Assembly: GCA_002794735.1 (NCBI GenBank)
Contig: NBAZ01000032.1
Coordinates: 62,001 to 126,000, forward strand
Length of the DNA stretch: 64,000 nt
Direction: 5' to 3'
Origin: Pyrrhoderma lamaoense
Lineage: Eukaryota; Basidiomycota; Agaricomycetes; Hymenochaetales; Hymenochaetaceae
Position 1 is the stretch's first letter; every line of letters starts with the position of its first letter. This document shows, one piece after another, positions 12,068 to 22,510 of this stretch. A model generated the notes under the pieces. That model was not told the origin of the DNA. It saw only the letters and a program-made list of their open reading frames with translations, and searched no databases. Both the position numbers and the translations under genes were made by a program.

Positions 12068-13583
12068 AGAGAGGTAAAAGGGGAGAACAGAAAGTTTAAA
12101 GCGAAGAGATATACTAGTTAATCTAATTGAGGTCGTCAATGTCAAAAGGCCATCTACCGCCCCCCTTACCTTGTCTCTATCAGAGTTACTCACACTAGTA
12201 CTACCATCAATGTCGAAAACAAGTAATGAAATGCGTAACTCAGACTCCATGTTTCTGAGAAGAGGATGTACTCATGATGAGCTTTAGCTTAGATTGACTA
12301 CATACACATATATCTGAATTGCTGCTCTATGTCCACGTGAAAGCCCATAAAAAAAAAGAAGGGGAAGGTAGGGTGTCGGTGGTATCAAATTTTCTGAATC
12401 TTAGGACTCTAAGTTTTCGACTGCCAGATTGCTATTGTTGTAAATTGTTTTATGCACTGATATACCCAGACATTTGTCTAGTTAATTCCTAACTTTGGAG
12501 ACAAGAGCAACTTGATATTGGTTTTCGTTTGCGTTGACTATGGACTGTATTAAAGTTATGTCAGAGTTTGAGAAAAAGTCACAACCTCAAAGGTGAGGCT
12601 GGACACGACTTCTTGAGTACATGTAGATATACCCAGCAGAAAGTTTTGACGTAGAGGGATATCCAAAAGTGGTTCTCACGGAGCACGCCTTTTCAGGGGG
12701 AGATTGGTCCTTATGGCTATTTTCTCCATTACTTACATATCGTCCAGCTATGCTCAATCCTCAGTCTATTGACCCAAAGAACCAGAGTTTTAAACTCGAC
12801 TATTCTAGGGAGTCGATTCGACATTGGTTCTGCTTACTGCTTATATAAACCGCTACTTGCAGTGATCGAAAAAACACAACATACGAATTAAGTAAAAGAA
12901 GAAGTTCTGGTGGAGAAAAAAATGGCATATACCCATTAATAAAATGACTCTAAGAGGGTGTAAGGGTGGAGTACCTGTGGAGCTTTCTTTAGCCAAAATC
13001 CCGTGGTGGGGTACTTCTTTCCTGTGCTCTGATATTTTTGATAGGTTGATGGATTTTGGGTTGTCCCATTTCTGACCAGACTATTAAAGACACATAATAA
13101 TGTCCTAAAGTTATAATTGGCAATCACTGCATCAAGATATACGTGATATAGTACATCTAATAATTATGATTTCAGGCACTTAACCATTGCTTCACACTTG
13201 AAAAGCACCACACGTAACTCGGTTTAAAGTCACAATTATGAAGTGAGCGAACTTGAAGTACCAATGAAATCAGTGTCATTGACATCACTGAGTTCTAGTG
13301 ATAGATATTGGCTATCTAACAATGGAGTTCGAAGCCCAAATTCCTAAGGCAATACGCTTGGTTGATGTTACCTGTAGCTGAGTAGAAAATTTTCAATCAT
13401 GCTTACAGGCCTTAAACTAGGTCAGGCAGTAAAATTATAATAAGACTATATACACCATCGCATGCAAACCGAGAAATCAATTACTCGATAAAATATGTTA
13501 CGTGACATACTCGTGACACACCGTGGTGTTTGTGACAGTGATAAGACGCGCCTTACTATGACACAAAGTTGGCTTCTACCAAC
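12068..13583. other. Intergenic region at the left border of the FunK1 array
   Basis: AT-rich and without a convincing gene; small ORFs here have no recognisable domains. The last 80 bp form the promoter of FunK1 copy 1. No transposon ends were recognised. Confidence 0.5.
13514..13550 (+). promoter_or_regulatory. Shared FunK1 promoter block, copy 1
   Basis: GACACACCGTGGTGTTTGTG followed by ACAGTGATAAGACGCG, ending 34 bp before the ATG at 13584. The same block, with substitutions, precedes copies 3 and 6 and is partly recognisable at copy 4, at a similar distance from each start. Its position suggests a core-promoter or 5'-UTR element; the binding factor is unknown. Confidence 0.5.
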
Positions 13584-16500
13584 ATGACCAACAACGGTCT
13601 ATTCACCTTTAATATGGCTTCCAGCTCCAAAGCCCCATCTTATGACTTAAAAAGCTTCATTTCAACTTACATGAAGTAAATTAGTCCGCTCTTCGCTGCG
13701 TTGGTGATACTAATTTTTGACTTTAGAAGTCCTGTAAAACCTACAAAAACTTCACCCGCCTCAGGTAAGCGAGGAGACCCAAAGGGGAAAAGGAAGGCAG
13801 AGGCTATCGCGGAATATGATACTAGTATGCCTCCTCCCCCTGTTCCTGCAGGGGCCTCGTTTATGTCTTGCCTTCGTGAGAAGACACCAGAGCGGAAATG
13901 TGAACCACCACACACAGACACACCAATAAAGGGAAGATTCGGTGAATGGGGTGAGTTTCGGTGTCTGTACACGAAACCTCAACGTCAAGCGATTATTGAA
14001 TATCTTGGGGGTGAAGTTAGGTGTGGGTCAATGACTTATTTCTTTGACTACGTTCTACCTCCCATCCGGCCGGAATTCGATGTCAATAAAATCTTTGATT
14101 ATTGTCTTGAAAATGGAATACTGAAGAGGAGCGAGACTTCAGGTGGATTCTACTGGGAGGGCTTCGCTCAGAAACCCAAGGACTCTAGAGGACACGAAAC
14201 CGACGTTTTCAATAAACCATTCGTAAATATCTTCAACACAATCACGAAAGCAGCTCGGGAGACAGGTGGTTCCCATATATTACCGACAACCTACTTACAT
14301 GCCGATGGAAACAATGCTACTTGGTCGGAGAGAAATAGTGAAATCAAACCAGATGCTCATCTCTACTTAAATGATCTTGACGACACATACCCGGGGTCCT
14401 TGGAGGGAAGACATTGGTATAATGCTGCCGTTAGCTTTCACTTCAAGAAAGCAAAGAGTGGAACTCATGATGTACTGTCTTTGCTTGTTATAAAGCTGTA
14501 ACGATACTGACACTTCCTATTATCAGAATGTCAAACAAGTTCTACACAGCTTACAACATTGTATGTTTATAGATCCATGCCGAAGATTCACCTTCGGCGC
14601 AACCGTTGAAGATACCCGGATGACATTGTGGATATTTTGTCGTAGCATGATCATAGCTAGTGATCCCTTTGATATCAATGACGTATGTTTCTCCCCCTTA
14701 TTTCTCTTAACCTACTGACAAGCCATCTAATAGGACCCACTGACACTGATTAAGGTGGCTCTCTCGTTCGTATTTGCTGACAAAGTCGACCTCGGTTGGG
14801 ATCCAACGTTTACCGCGCGTTATAATGGTACCGAACGCGAGTATACAATTGACATTAACGGGGAAACTTATAAGACGACGACGTCAAATATAATCTCAGA
14901 CATCAAAGCAGATGGGATCTTTACCGCGGGAACAAGGATATACGTGGCCTTCAGAGGTAATGATACTAAAGAGAAAGAACCGTTAATCATCAAAGATTAT
15001 TGGCCTGGTGAGAAATACGAAACAGAAGATATGACCCTGCAAAAAATCCTTGCCGATATAAAGGATGACGCAGAGAGAGAGTTTGTTGAAGCCTTTACAC
15101 TGACTCCCGTTACATCTGGGAAAGTTAAGATCGGAGATCGAGAAGATCATACAAGAATAACGATTCTCCGGGCATAGGTCCCAAATCAACGATCAAAATC
15201 CCTTTACCGGAGAAGAATACGGGACGAAGATCAGTCTCATGGGGACTTCTGAGGGTTATAAGAAAGAAACGGGTGGCCAATATCGGGCGGGAGCCGTTCG
15301 AATGAAACTAAACCGAAGCATGGCATGCGTCCATCGTTGGCATTACCGAATAGCGTTCAAGGAGGTTGCCATTCCCTACCACAAACTACGCAATCTGAAA
15401 GATATGGCATTCGTTCTATTTTGCGCAGTAGGCGGTAAGTTATAGCTTTGATTACCCTGGGCTCGTGTCAACTAACTGGTGGTCTAGCACTTAAACACAT
15501 CCATGAGGCAGGATGGGTCCATCGTGACCTAAGCCCAGGGAATTTGTATTTGTACACTGATCCCATAACTGGAGAAAAGCGGGGACTCATTGGCGATTTG
15601 GAGTTCGCCAAGCGAGTGGGAACTGGAGGAATTTGCGATGTTCGAACGGTAAGAACTACCTTGCAATTCAACTAAATCATGACTTATATCTATTTAATAG
15701 GGTACTCCCGATTTTACAGCTGTCGAAGTTGCCGCACGGGCCTACCGTTTCAAACCAAAAACTCGCGTGGGGCAGAGGGTTTGGAGCTTAGAAGATGCTC
15801 AAAGACTTACTCAAAAGGGTGTTTGGGCCAATTATATCCATGACCTAGAATCTATCTGGTGGATCGCGGTTTGGACGTTGTTTGCATTTCAAAAGGCTTC
15901 CGAAGCCAAATCGGAGTCTGAAAGCTATAAAGAGATGATTACGATTCAGGCCTGCTACCATAGCTTGTTGTTTCCCGGAAGCATGGATAGCAAAGAACGA
16001 GTAGTTTTCTTTACGGAGGATGATGAGATTACGGAAGTATTGGGGCGCATTCCCAGTGATCTCCGGGATCTGGGGTCTTTAGTATTGGGTGTTAGATGCA
16101 TGCTATTAGAACGCTATGAGCAAGAATCACTAAAAGGACTTAATCCTATCAGGATGACTAACGGAGGATCACTGCACAATGAGATGCTGGAAGCCTTGAA
16201 ACGTGTAGCACATATAGACACTGAGGTCGTCCCTATCGATGTCAATCCTGATGCTTTAAGCGAGCCTTTAACAACCTTGAAACGAATTACACAGAACACA
16301 AAGTCGGATGATCCCCCACCAAAGAAAATAAGGTATGTGTTCTTGAGGTCTATGAAGTACGTGTATCTCATGTTCCTCAATTAGGACGGAAGAGCCTTGC
16401 GAAGAGAAAACGTCTGGTACTTCTCGACGCACTCCGAACAGTTCGAAAAGTAAAGGGGGTGCTCTAGGCTCAGATAACGCTGACGTCACATCGCGAATCA

Positions 16501-16907
16501 CCGTGCAAGACGAGAAACCAGAGACACCTCCAAGGAAAACTCGATCGGCAAATAAGCGGGCTAAACCAAATACTAGTGCTACTACATCAAAGCCGGTTAC
16601 CAGAACTAGGGCAGGGAAGTCAACCGTGGTAGACAAAATTCCAGCACAGACTGAAAATCGGAGAGTAACGAGATCGATGACCAAAAATACAGAAGAAGCG
16701 GCAGTAAGCAAGGATACGGAAACACGTTCTTCCAAAAAGGCTACCCCAGAAGCCCGCGTAACTCGTTCCAAAACTAAACCCACAACTAAGAAAGCCGTTA
16801 CAAGTAAGAAAACTGGATCTACAACCAAGAAAACTGGAACCAGGCCTAAGAAACCTACATCCCCACCTAAGAAAACCAGATCGTCAACTAAGAAAGCACA
16901 AAAGTGA
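13584..16907 (+). pseudogene. FunK1-type protein kinase, copy 1 (two frameshifts)
   Basis: The start MTNNGLFTFNMASSSKAPS matches the N-terminus of copy 6. Exon 2 carries MPPPPVPAG, KTPERKCEPPHTDTP and FFDYVLPPIRPEFDVNKIFD. The kinase core has the presumed beta-3 Lys in LIIKDYWPGEKYETED, the catalytic loop HRDLSPGNLYLY and GLIGDLEFAKRVG, where D-L-E replaces D-F-G; the alpha-helical end is WANYIHDLESIWWIAVWTLF. The tail ends in Lys/Thr repeats with VTRTRAGK, NRRVTRSMTKN and ARVTRSKTK. Against its paralogs it lacks one base near 15170 (a GGGG run expected, GGG seen, giving a stop at 15177) and another near 15208 (GGG expected, GG seen); together these move the frame by two. Everything else splices normally. 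It is either a young pseudogene or affected by two sequence errors in G runs. A predicted gene would split here. Confidence 0.75.
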
Positions 16908-18131
16908 TAACGACGGATTAATTTACGAATTGTATGTCTAGATGCTGACCAAGTTTTGTCCATCATGTTTTCCTTGCTATCGTTCCCTTTGTTTTCAGCA
17001 TTGCATATCTCAACCACATTTATTTTGCTACTTTATCTTTCTCTCTTTACATCGTACCACTTGGATCATTTCTAGATTTATGCATTGCAATATCTTGTTT
17101 ATACCATCAACCATCTGTGTTATGATACTACCAAACTACTCGGAGAATTATGAGGTGTACTATTCTAACAATAGACGTTACTAATATATTTGTATCCCCC
17201 TGCATTGTTTTTCAATATACGTATAAATCTCTGCTTGAAAAGTACGGTCACTTGTCCTTTAGACCTGGTCTATGACTGAAGAGAACGAAAAGAGTTGTGA
17301 GTATGACTACGGGTGGGAATCGGAATAGACGCCCAACGTATCTTTCTCGTTTATATTCGAGGACACGTTCGTTTGTGTACCAGTGCTTTGCGTCCTTTCG
17401 TATGCCCATATGTCTGATATATTATTTGTATCCTTCTCTCAAGCTCTCCTAATTTCAGCCCCTTCATCTCATGTATATGTTCACTCTTCTTATCAGTGAT
17501 ACTCTTGAGCTTCATCCATTTCATCTCACGGGTCGTTTCACGAAATCATATGCGCATTTTGTCATCCTTGGGGTCGAGCTACGCTTACAATTACACAACA
17601 TTTATACGATATAAATCTATATATAGTATTGTGTAACCCTCGGTATCTTTTCTTTGTGCCGGAGCTCTGTTAAAAGCGAGTTCACGAGAAGGATGCAAGT
17701 GTAGTATCAACCAAAATATGAGATTCACTACTATAGCCTCAGAGGTCAGCATGAGCACTACGGCATGTTGAGAACTACGCCTTGATCTATTGGGTTTACA
17801 ATAGAATAATGACATTGTAGACTTTCTTCTTATGCAAAGGCCACTCAATGCAGTCAACAGTCTCTCTCTCTTGGAGGAAACTATCCACACGCACAAATTT
17901 ATAACTAGTGAAGAAACAGTGACATTTTGTTAAGTACACTACTCCTCTCGTTACTTAGGTGTTGTAATCATGCACTGATGCGGTTATACTACTTATAAGG
18001 TACAAGCATGTCGCGACTAATCTCCATCACGTGTATCGCGACCCGAACACCTGATTAGATTAAACAACAAAACAAGCGTGTGCTCTTCATACCACTAGCC
18101 AACAGAAACCTTTGTCTGACTATTTTCCACC
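16908..18131. other. Spacer between FunK1 copies 1 and 2, homologous to the copy 6-5 spacer
   Basis: No gene. The stretch at about 17461-17560 (CTTCATCTCATGTATATGTT and on, through a segment containing CATCTCACGGGTCGTTTCAC) recurs in inverse orientation at about 54390-54230. The piece around 17908-17945 (ACAGTGACATTTTGTTAAGT) recurs near 53970-53935. Non-coding sequence is thus part of the inverted duplication. The right end is the promoter of copy 2. Confidence 0.65.
18011..18041 (+). promoter_or_regulatory. TCGCGA-CACGTG-TCGCGA element, copy 2 promoter
   Basis: TCGCGA at 18011-18016, the palindrome CACGTG at 18028-18033 and TCGCGA at 18036-18041, about 90 bp before the ATG. The same triplet occurs before copy 5. 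CACGTG is the class of site bound by bHLH factors such as Pho4/Cbf1 in fungi; which factor acts here is unknown. Confidence 0.45.
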
Positions 18132-21100
18132 ATGACAACTGACGGTACCAATCCTCAAAATGAACCCGTGAGCTGCAATGCTCCAGAGACAGCACCAATA
18201 AATCCTCTGTCGAAATTTAAACAGTAAATCGTATCATTTTCTCGTCATAACGTAGATACTGATATTAAATAAATAGTCTCTTTTACAGGAAAACTGAGGT
18301 TACAAAGGGTAAGAGGAAGGCGTCGGATCTTGAAGAGTGTGATTCAAACTTGGTACCTGCACCTACAAGAATCTCGTCTATGTCTCAGCATTGTGAAAAA
18401 ACGATAGAACGAAAATGTGAACCACCTGGTGCCAGCACCTCACTCAAGCATGTATATACAACAACACAACAGGAATCAACTATGTTCTCGCCGAAGGAAG
18501 AGACAGGAGTGGATCGGAGAACGATAGATTTCTTCTTCGACCACGTTCTTCCTCCCATCCGACCCGAATTCGACATCGACCGAATATTTGACTTCTGCAT
18601 CAAAAACAATACACTCAAAAAGAGCACTATTACGGATCAATACTACTGGGAGAGCCTCTCAGAGTGCTCCAAGGATGCAAGATCGCATGAACAGGCCGTA
18701 TCTGCTAAGCCTTTTATAGATATTTTCGATGCGGTTACGAAGGCAGCCCAGGAAACAAGTTCTGTTGATACATCCCCAACCACTTTTCTCTATGCTGGTG
18801 GGAATGACACCATTCAATCGAATACTAACATAGATAGCGATATCATACCAGACGCTCAACTATGTCTGCACAACTACGATGACACATACCCGGAATCCCT
18901 TGATGCAAGAATCTGGTATAATATTGCCATAAGTTTTCATATGAATAAGAATGTAAGGAATAGTAAATATGATGTAGTATCTTTCTTTCTTTCAGCTAAT
19001 CCTCTGTATCGACACTTCTGCCCTTTTCAGAATACTGAGCGGGTACTCCGTAGCCTTCGACACTGCATGTTCGTTGATCATTGCAGACGATTTACTCTCG
19101 GTGCAACCATCGAGGACACTCGTATGAGATTATGGGTATTCAATCGCAGTACTATCATGGCCAGCGAGTCTTTTAATTATAATAATGTACGTATCAATAA
19201 CTAACTCATCCCCATCCACTAACGAAGTACGTTATAGGATCCACTTACAATGATTAAAGTAGTTCTTTCTGTTGTGTTTGCGGACAAGATAGATCTAGGG
19301 TGGGATCCAACTCTAACTGCACGGTATAATGGGAGTGAACGGGAGTTCACTTTCGATATTTCCGGAAACCACTTCAGGACAACCTCTTCGGATGTTATCT
19401 CGGATATAAAAGCAAATATGATTAACACTGCAGGTACGAGGATCTACAGAGCTTTCAGAGATGAGGACATAGAAGAGAAGGAGCCGGTGATTATCAAGGA
19501 CTTCTGGCCCAGTGAGAATAATGAAACGGAAGACGTGATACGCCAGAAAATTCTTGCTAGCTTGGATGATGATATAGAACGAGAGCTTGTTAAAAGTTCG
19601 ACGTTGACCCCGATTTTATCTGGAAGGGTTAAGATCAGGGGCCAGGACGACCATACGAAGATTGGTATTTTACGTGGCATGAGTCCTGAGGCAACACACC
19701 AATCCCCTCTACCAAATGAGGAACTTATGAGTGAGAATAACTCAGCCAAGGTCCCTGGAGGTTTAACGAACGAAGTAAGTAGTCAACATCGGGAGGAGAC
19801 CATTGAATTGGAAGAGAGCCGAGGTTTAGGCACCACTCGTCGCTGGCATTATCGAATAGTATACGAAGAAGTTGCCATTCCCTACCACAAAGTATGTCGC
19901 TTAGAAGACAAGGGGTATGTTCTTAATTGTGCCGTTACGGGTTAGTCTTTTGTCATTTTATTCTGTTCGACTTACTCAACGGTAATCTAGCTCTTCGTTG
20001 TATGCATAAAGCAGGATGGGTTCATAGAGATATTAGCCCGGGAAATCTCTATCTCTATGTTGACCCTGTCACCAGAACGCTCCGAGGCCTTATCGGAGAC
20101 TTAGAATTCGCGAAGCAAGTTGGAAGTGGAGGGAAGTTTGAGATCCCAATTGTAAGAAATTACTTTGCTTATCAACGAACCATAACGTCTTATACAAGTG
20201 TTTTATCGAATAGGGCACACCTGATTTTATGGCTATTGAAGTAACCAGACGGTCTTACTGCTTCGATCCAGCATCGTCTGATGAACTAGATATTGAGCCC
20301 GATGTGGATTTGGATCACTTCCTCAAAGAACAAATTCTCATGATCAGAAGAACCTTCTGGGCAAATTATATACACGATTTAGAGTCTATCTGGTGGATAC
20401 TAGCCCATACCTTATTCCAGTTTCGAAACGCATCCAGCGTGGACTCAGAAACAATTCGTTATAAAGTGATGATCTATAATCAAGCGAATCTTCTTAACCA
20501 AATTTTTGATGGAAACAAAGATAATTGGTTTCGGCAAGAATTTTTCTTGAAAGATGCTGAATTTCACTTTAACGCAGAATTCCCGAGCTCCCTTCCGACA
20601 CTAAAATCGGCTGTAGCGAGTATAAGAGATTCTCTACTAAAAAGCTATAGAGCAGAAGAATGTAAAGGAAAATTTCCGATTATCCTGACGGATGAGGGTT
20701 CATTGCACGACGAGATAATAACGGCATTAAGACGTGTAATGGAAGATAGAACTCCTATCGTCCCCGTTAAAATTGAACCTCTGGTTTTCACCCAGTCCAC
20801 GTCAACTTCCAGATGTACCAACCACTCGACAAGTATGGATGACCATCCAGCAAAGAAAACAAGGTCTGTATCCTTAAGAAATGTAGATATGTATAACTGA
20901 TTTTTTTCAAAAGGAGAGAAATCTCAGACGAAAGCGATAAGGTTGTTCTATCAGGTATTGTATTTCTATACATGATAGATAAGATGGATACTAATTTTAA
21001 CACTTCAGGCTTAGGTACTGTCGCTGACAAAACCATATCTGTCCTGCAAGATAAAGTGGATGAAAAGATAAATATGTCTGTACCAGAAGACAACGAGGAA

Positions 21101-21439
21101 GTTCGAGAAAATAGAACGCCTGCGCAGAAAATAGGTCTAGCAAAAGACAAGGGGACAAGGAAGAGTGGACCAAAAGACAGAGATAATAAGCCAAATAACG
21201 GCACCACATATTCAAGGCCATTCACAAGGAGTAGGGCAAAGAGGAATACCATGATAGACAATGAACCAGTACCGTCTGAGAATCAGAGGGTCACAAGGTC
21301 CATGACAAAGAAAGTCATGAAGGCAGTGGGCAAGAAACCAGAGCCAAGAATTACAAAAAGAGCTACAGAAGCTCGTGTGACTCGATCGAGAAGTAAAGCC
21401 GCTGCATCTGCAAAAAAGCTACAAAAGCGGAAACGGTGA
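18132..21439 (+). CDS. FunK1-type protein kinase, copy 2 (open)
   Basis: Eight exons, read as 18132-18223, 18289-18973, 19031-19186, 19238-19940, 19991-20151, 20214-20863, 20914-20954 and 21009-21439. They join in frame to 972 codons plus stop. The N-terminal FunK1 region includes FFFDHVLPPIRPEFDIDRIF. The kinase core: probable beta-3 Lys398 in PVIIKDFWP, catalytic loop with Asp559 in HRDISPGNLYLY, metal-binding Asp582 in GLIGDLEFAK (DLE for DFG), then WANYIHDLESIWWI. The basic tail (about residues 860-972) contains FTRSRAKR, NQRVTRSMTKK and ARVTRSRSK. FunK1 kinases are fungal-specific, expanded in mushroom-forming basidiomycetes and linked to multicellular development by expression studies; substrates are unknown. 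A nuclear location is inferred from the basic tail. Exons 1-3 and the first part of exon 4 are almost identical to copy 5, the rest is not. Confidence 0.88.
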
Positions 21440-22510
21440 TATGTTTAACAATTTAATTGGTCTAATAATGGAATTGGAGATTTCGTAGTCCTTTGCATTT
21501 TCTTCGCAACTGTTATTTTTGCTTTCGGCCTTGCTTTTCCCAGTTACTTACGAGTTTTGCTATATTATCAGGTCTTCTCCACATTGATATCATGTAATGC
21601 TCTCTATAAAACATATGTCTCGATCTAACGGATCTATCTAGTACGAAACTGTAGACTAAGATGATATTTCGAAAGACATCTACGCTATGTCTTGTTTTCT
21701 TAATTTACTCGCTATCTAATATAACTAAGCAATATTCTGAAGGAATGCTCACACGAGGAGACATGGAGTCCAAAAGCTGTACTGTGGAAGCAAACACCAC
21801 ACGAAGCGGAAGATATCTATCGTACAAAGATAAGTTTCCTTTTTCTTTTTTTCATATTTTAAATGGGTATACAGGCCCTAGTTAGAGTTTTTTGGAATGT
21901 TTTCAACATCTATTTTTCACTGCTCACATAACGAAGGTGTCGGTAAAACTATCCCTCTCCGACCGAGTGGCATTATATATCGGCTTTAACATCTGGTCTT
22001 TTGCTCTTGAACTAATTGGAAATTAAGTCATGATATGTACTTGTACCATGATTACTGCTCCCTCTGGCCATCAGATCATCAGAGTTATATACGTATTATA
22101 TTACATAGTTCGAGCTTGCTACAGAGACAGACAAACTATTAAGTAGAGTGGATCTGTATGATACAAGAAGACCAATGAACATAAATTATCAAGTTATCAC
22201 GCAAATTCGATCTACTACAGCCGGTGAGATCTTCATGATAACTTGTTCAAACCCTGTTCTCTTTTTTAAAATGAAATCGTATACAAATTAGGCTCCTTAA
22301 GTGACTCAGCATATTAGTTTTCATGATGGGGGAAGAAAGAAAGTGACGCTTTTGTCTAGTATATTGAAGCGACGGACGTTAAAATATATTGATAGTTACA
22401 TAAGTAACTTAGTAAGTGAAAAAAAGAAAGTAACGCGTGACAAGTCGCGGTGTCTGTAACGGTGATCAGACGCGTTCCGCTAACCTTTGACAAAGTAACT
22501 ACCTTCCACC
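21440..22510. other. Spacer between FunK1 copies 2 and 3
   Basis: No gene. The first 150 bp are the 3' flank of copy 2 and resemble the 3' flank of copy 5 (TTCTTCGCAACTGTTATTTT against TTCTTCACAACTGTTATCCT). The last 80 bp hold the copy 3 promoter block. The remainder is unremarkable AT-rich DNA. Confidence 0.5.
22433..22475 (+). promoter_or_regulatory. Shared FunK1 promoter block with two ACGCGT boxes, copy 3
   Basis: ACGCGT at 22433-22438 and 22470-22475, bracketing a copy of the block also seen upstream of copies 1 and 6 (GTCGCGGTGTCTGTAACGGT here). It ends 36 bp before the ATG at 22511. ACGCGT matches the MBF-bound MluI cell-cycle box; control by MBF is inferred only. Confidence 0.5.

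Noticed and set aside
19219..19428. Antisense ORF with an almost identical antisense partner at 52480-52689
   Set aside because: Both are shadows of the conserved FunK1 coding exon; their similarity reflects the duplicated kinase sequence.
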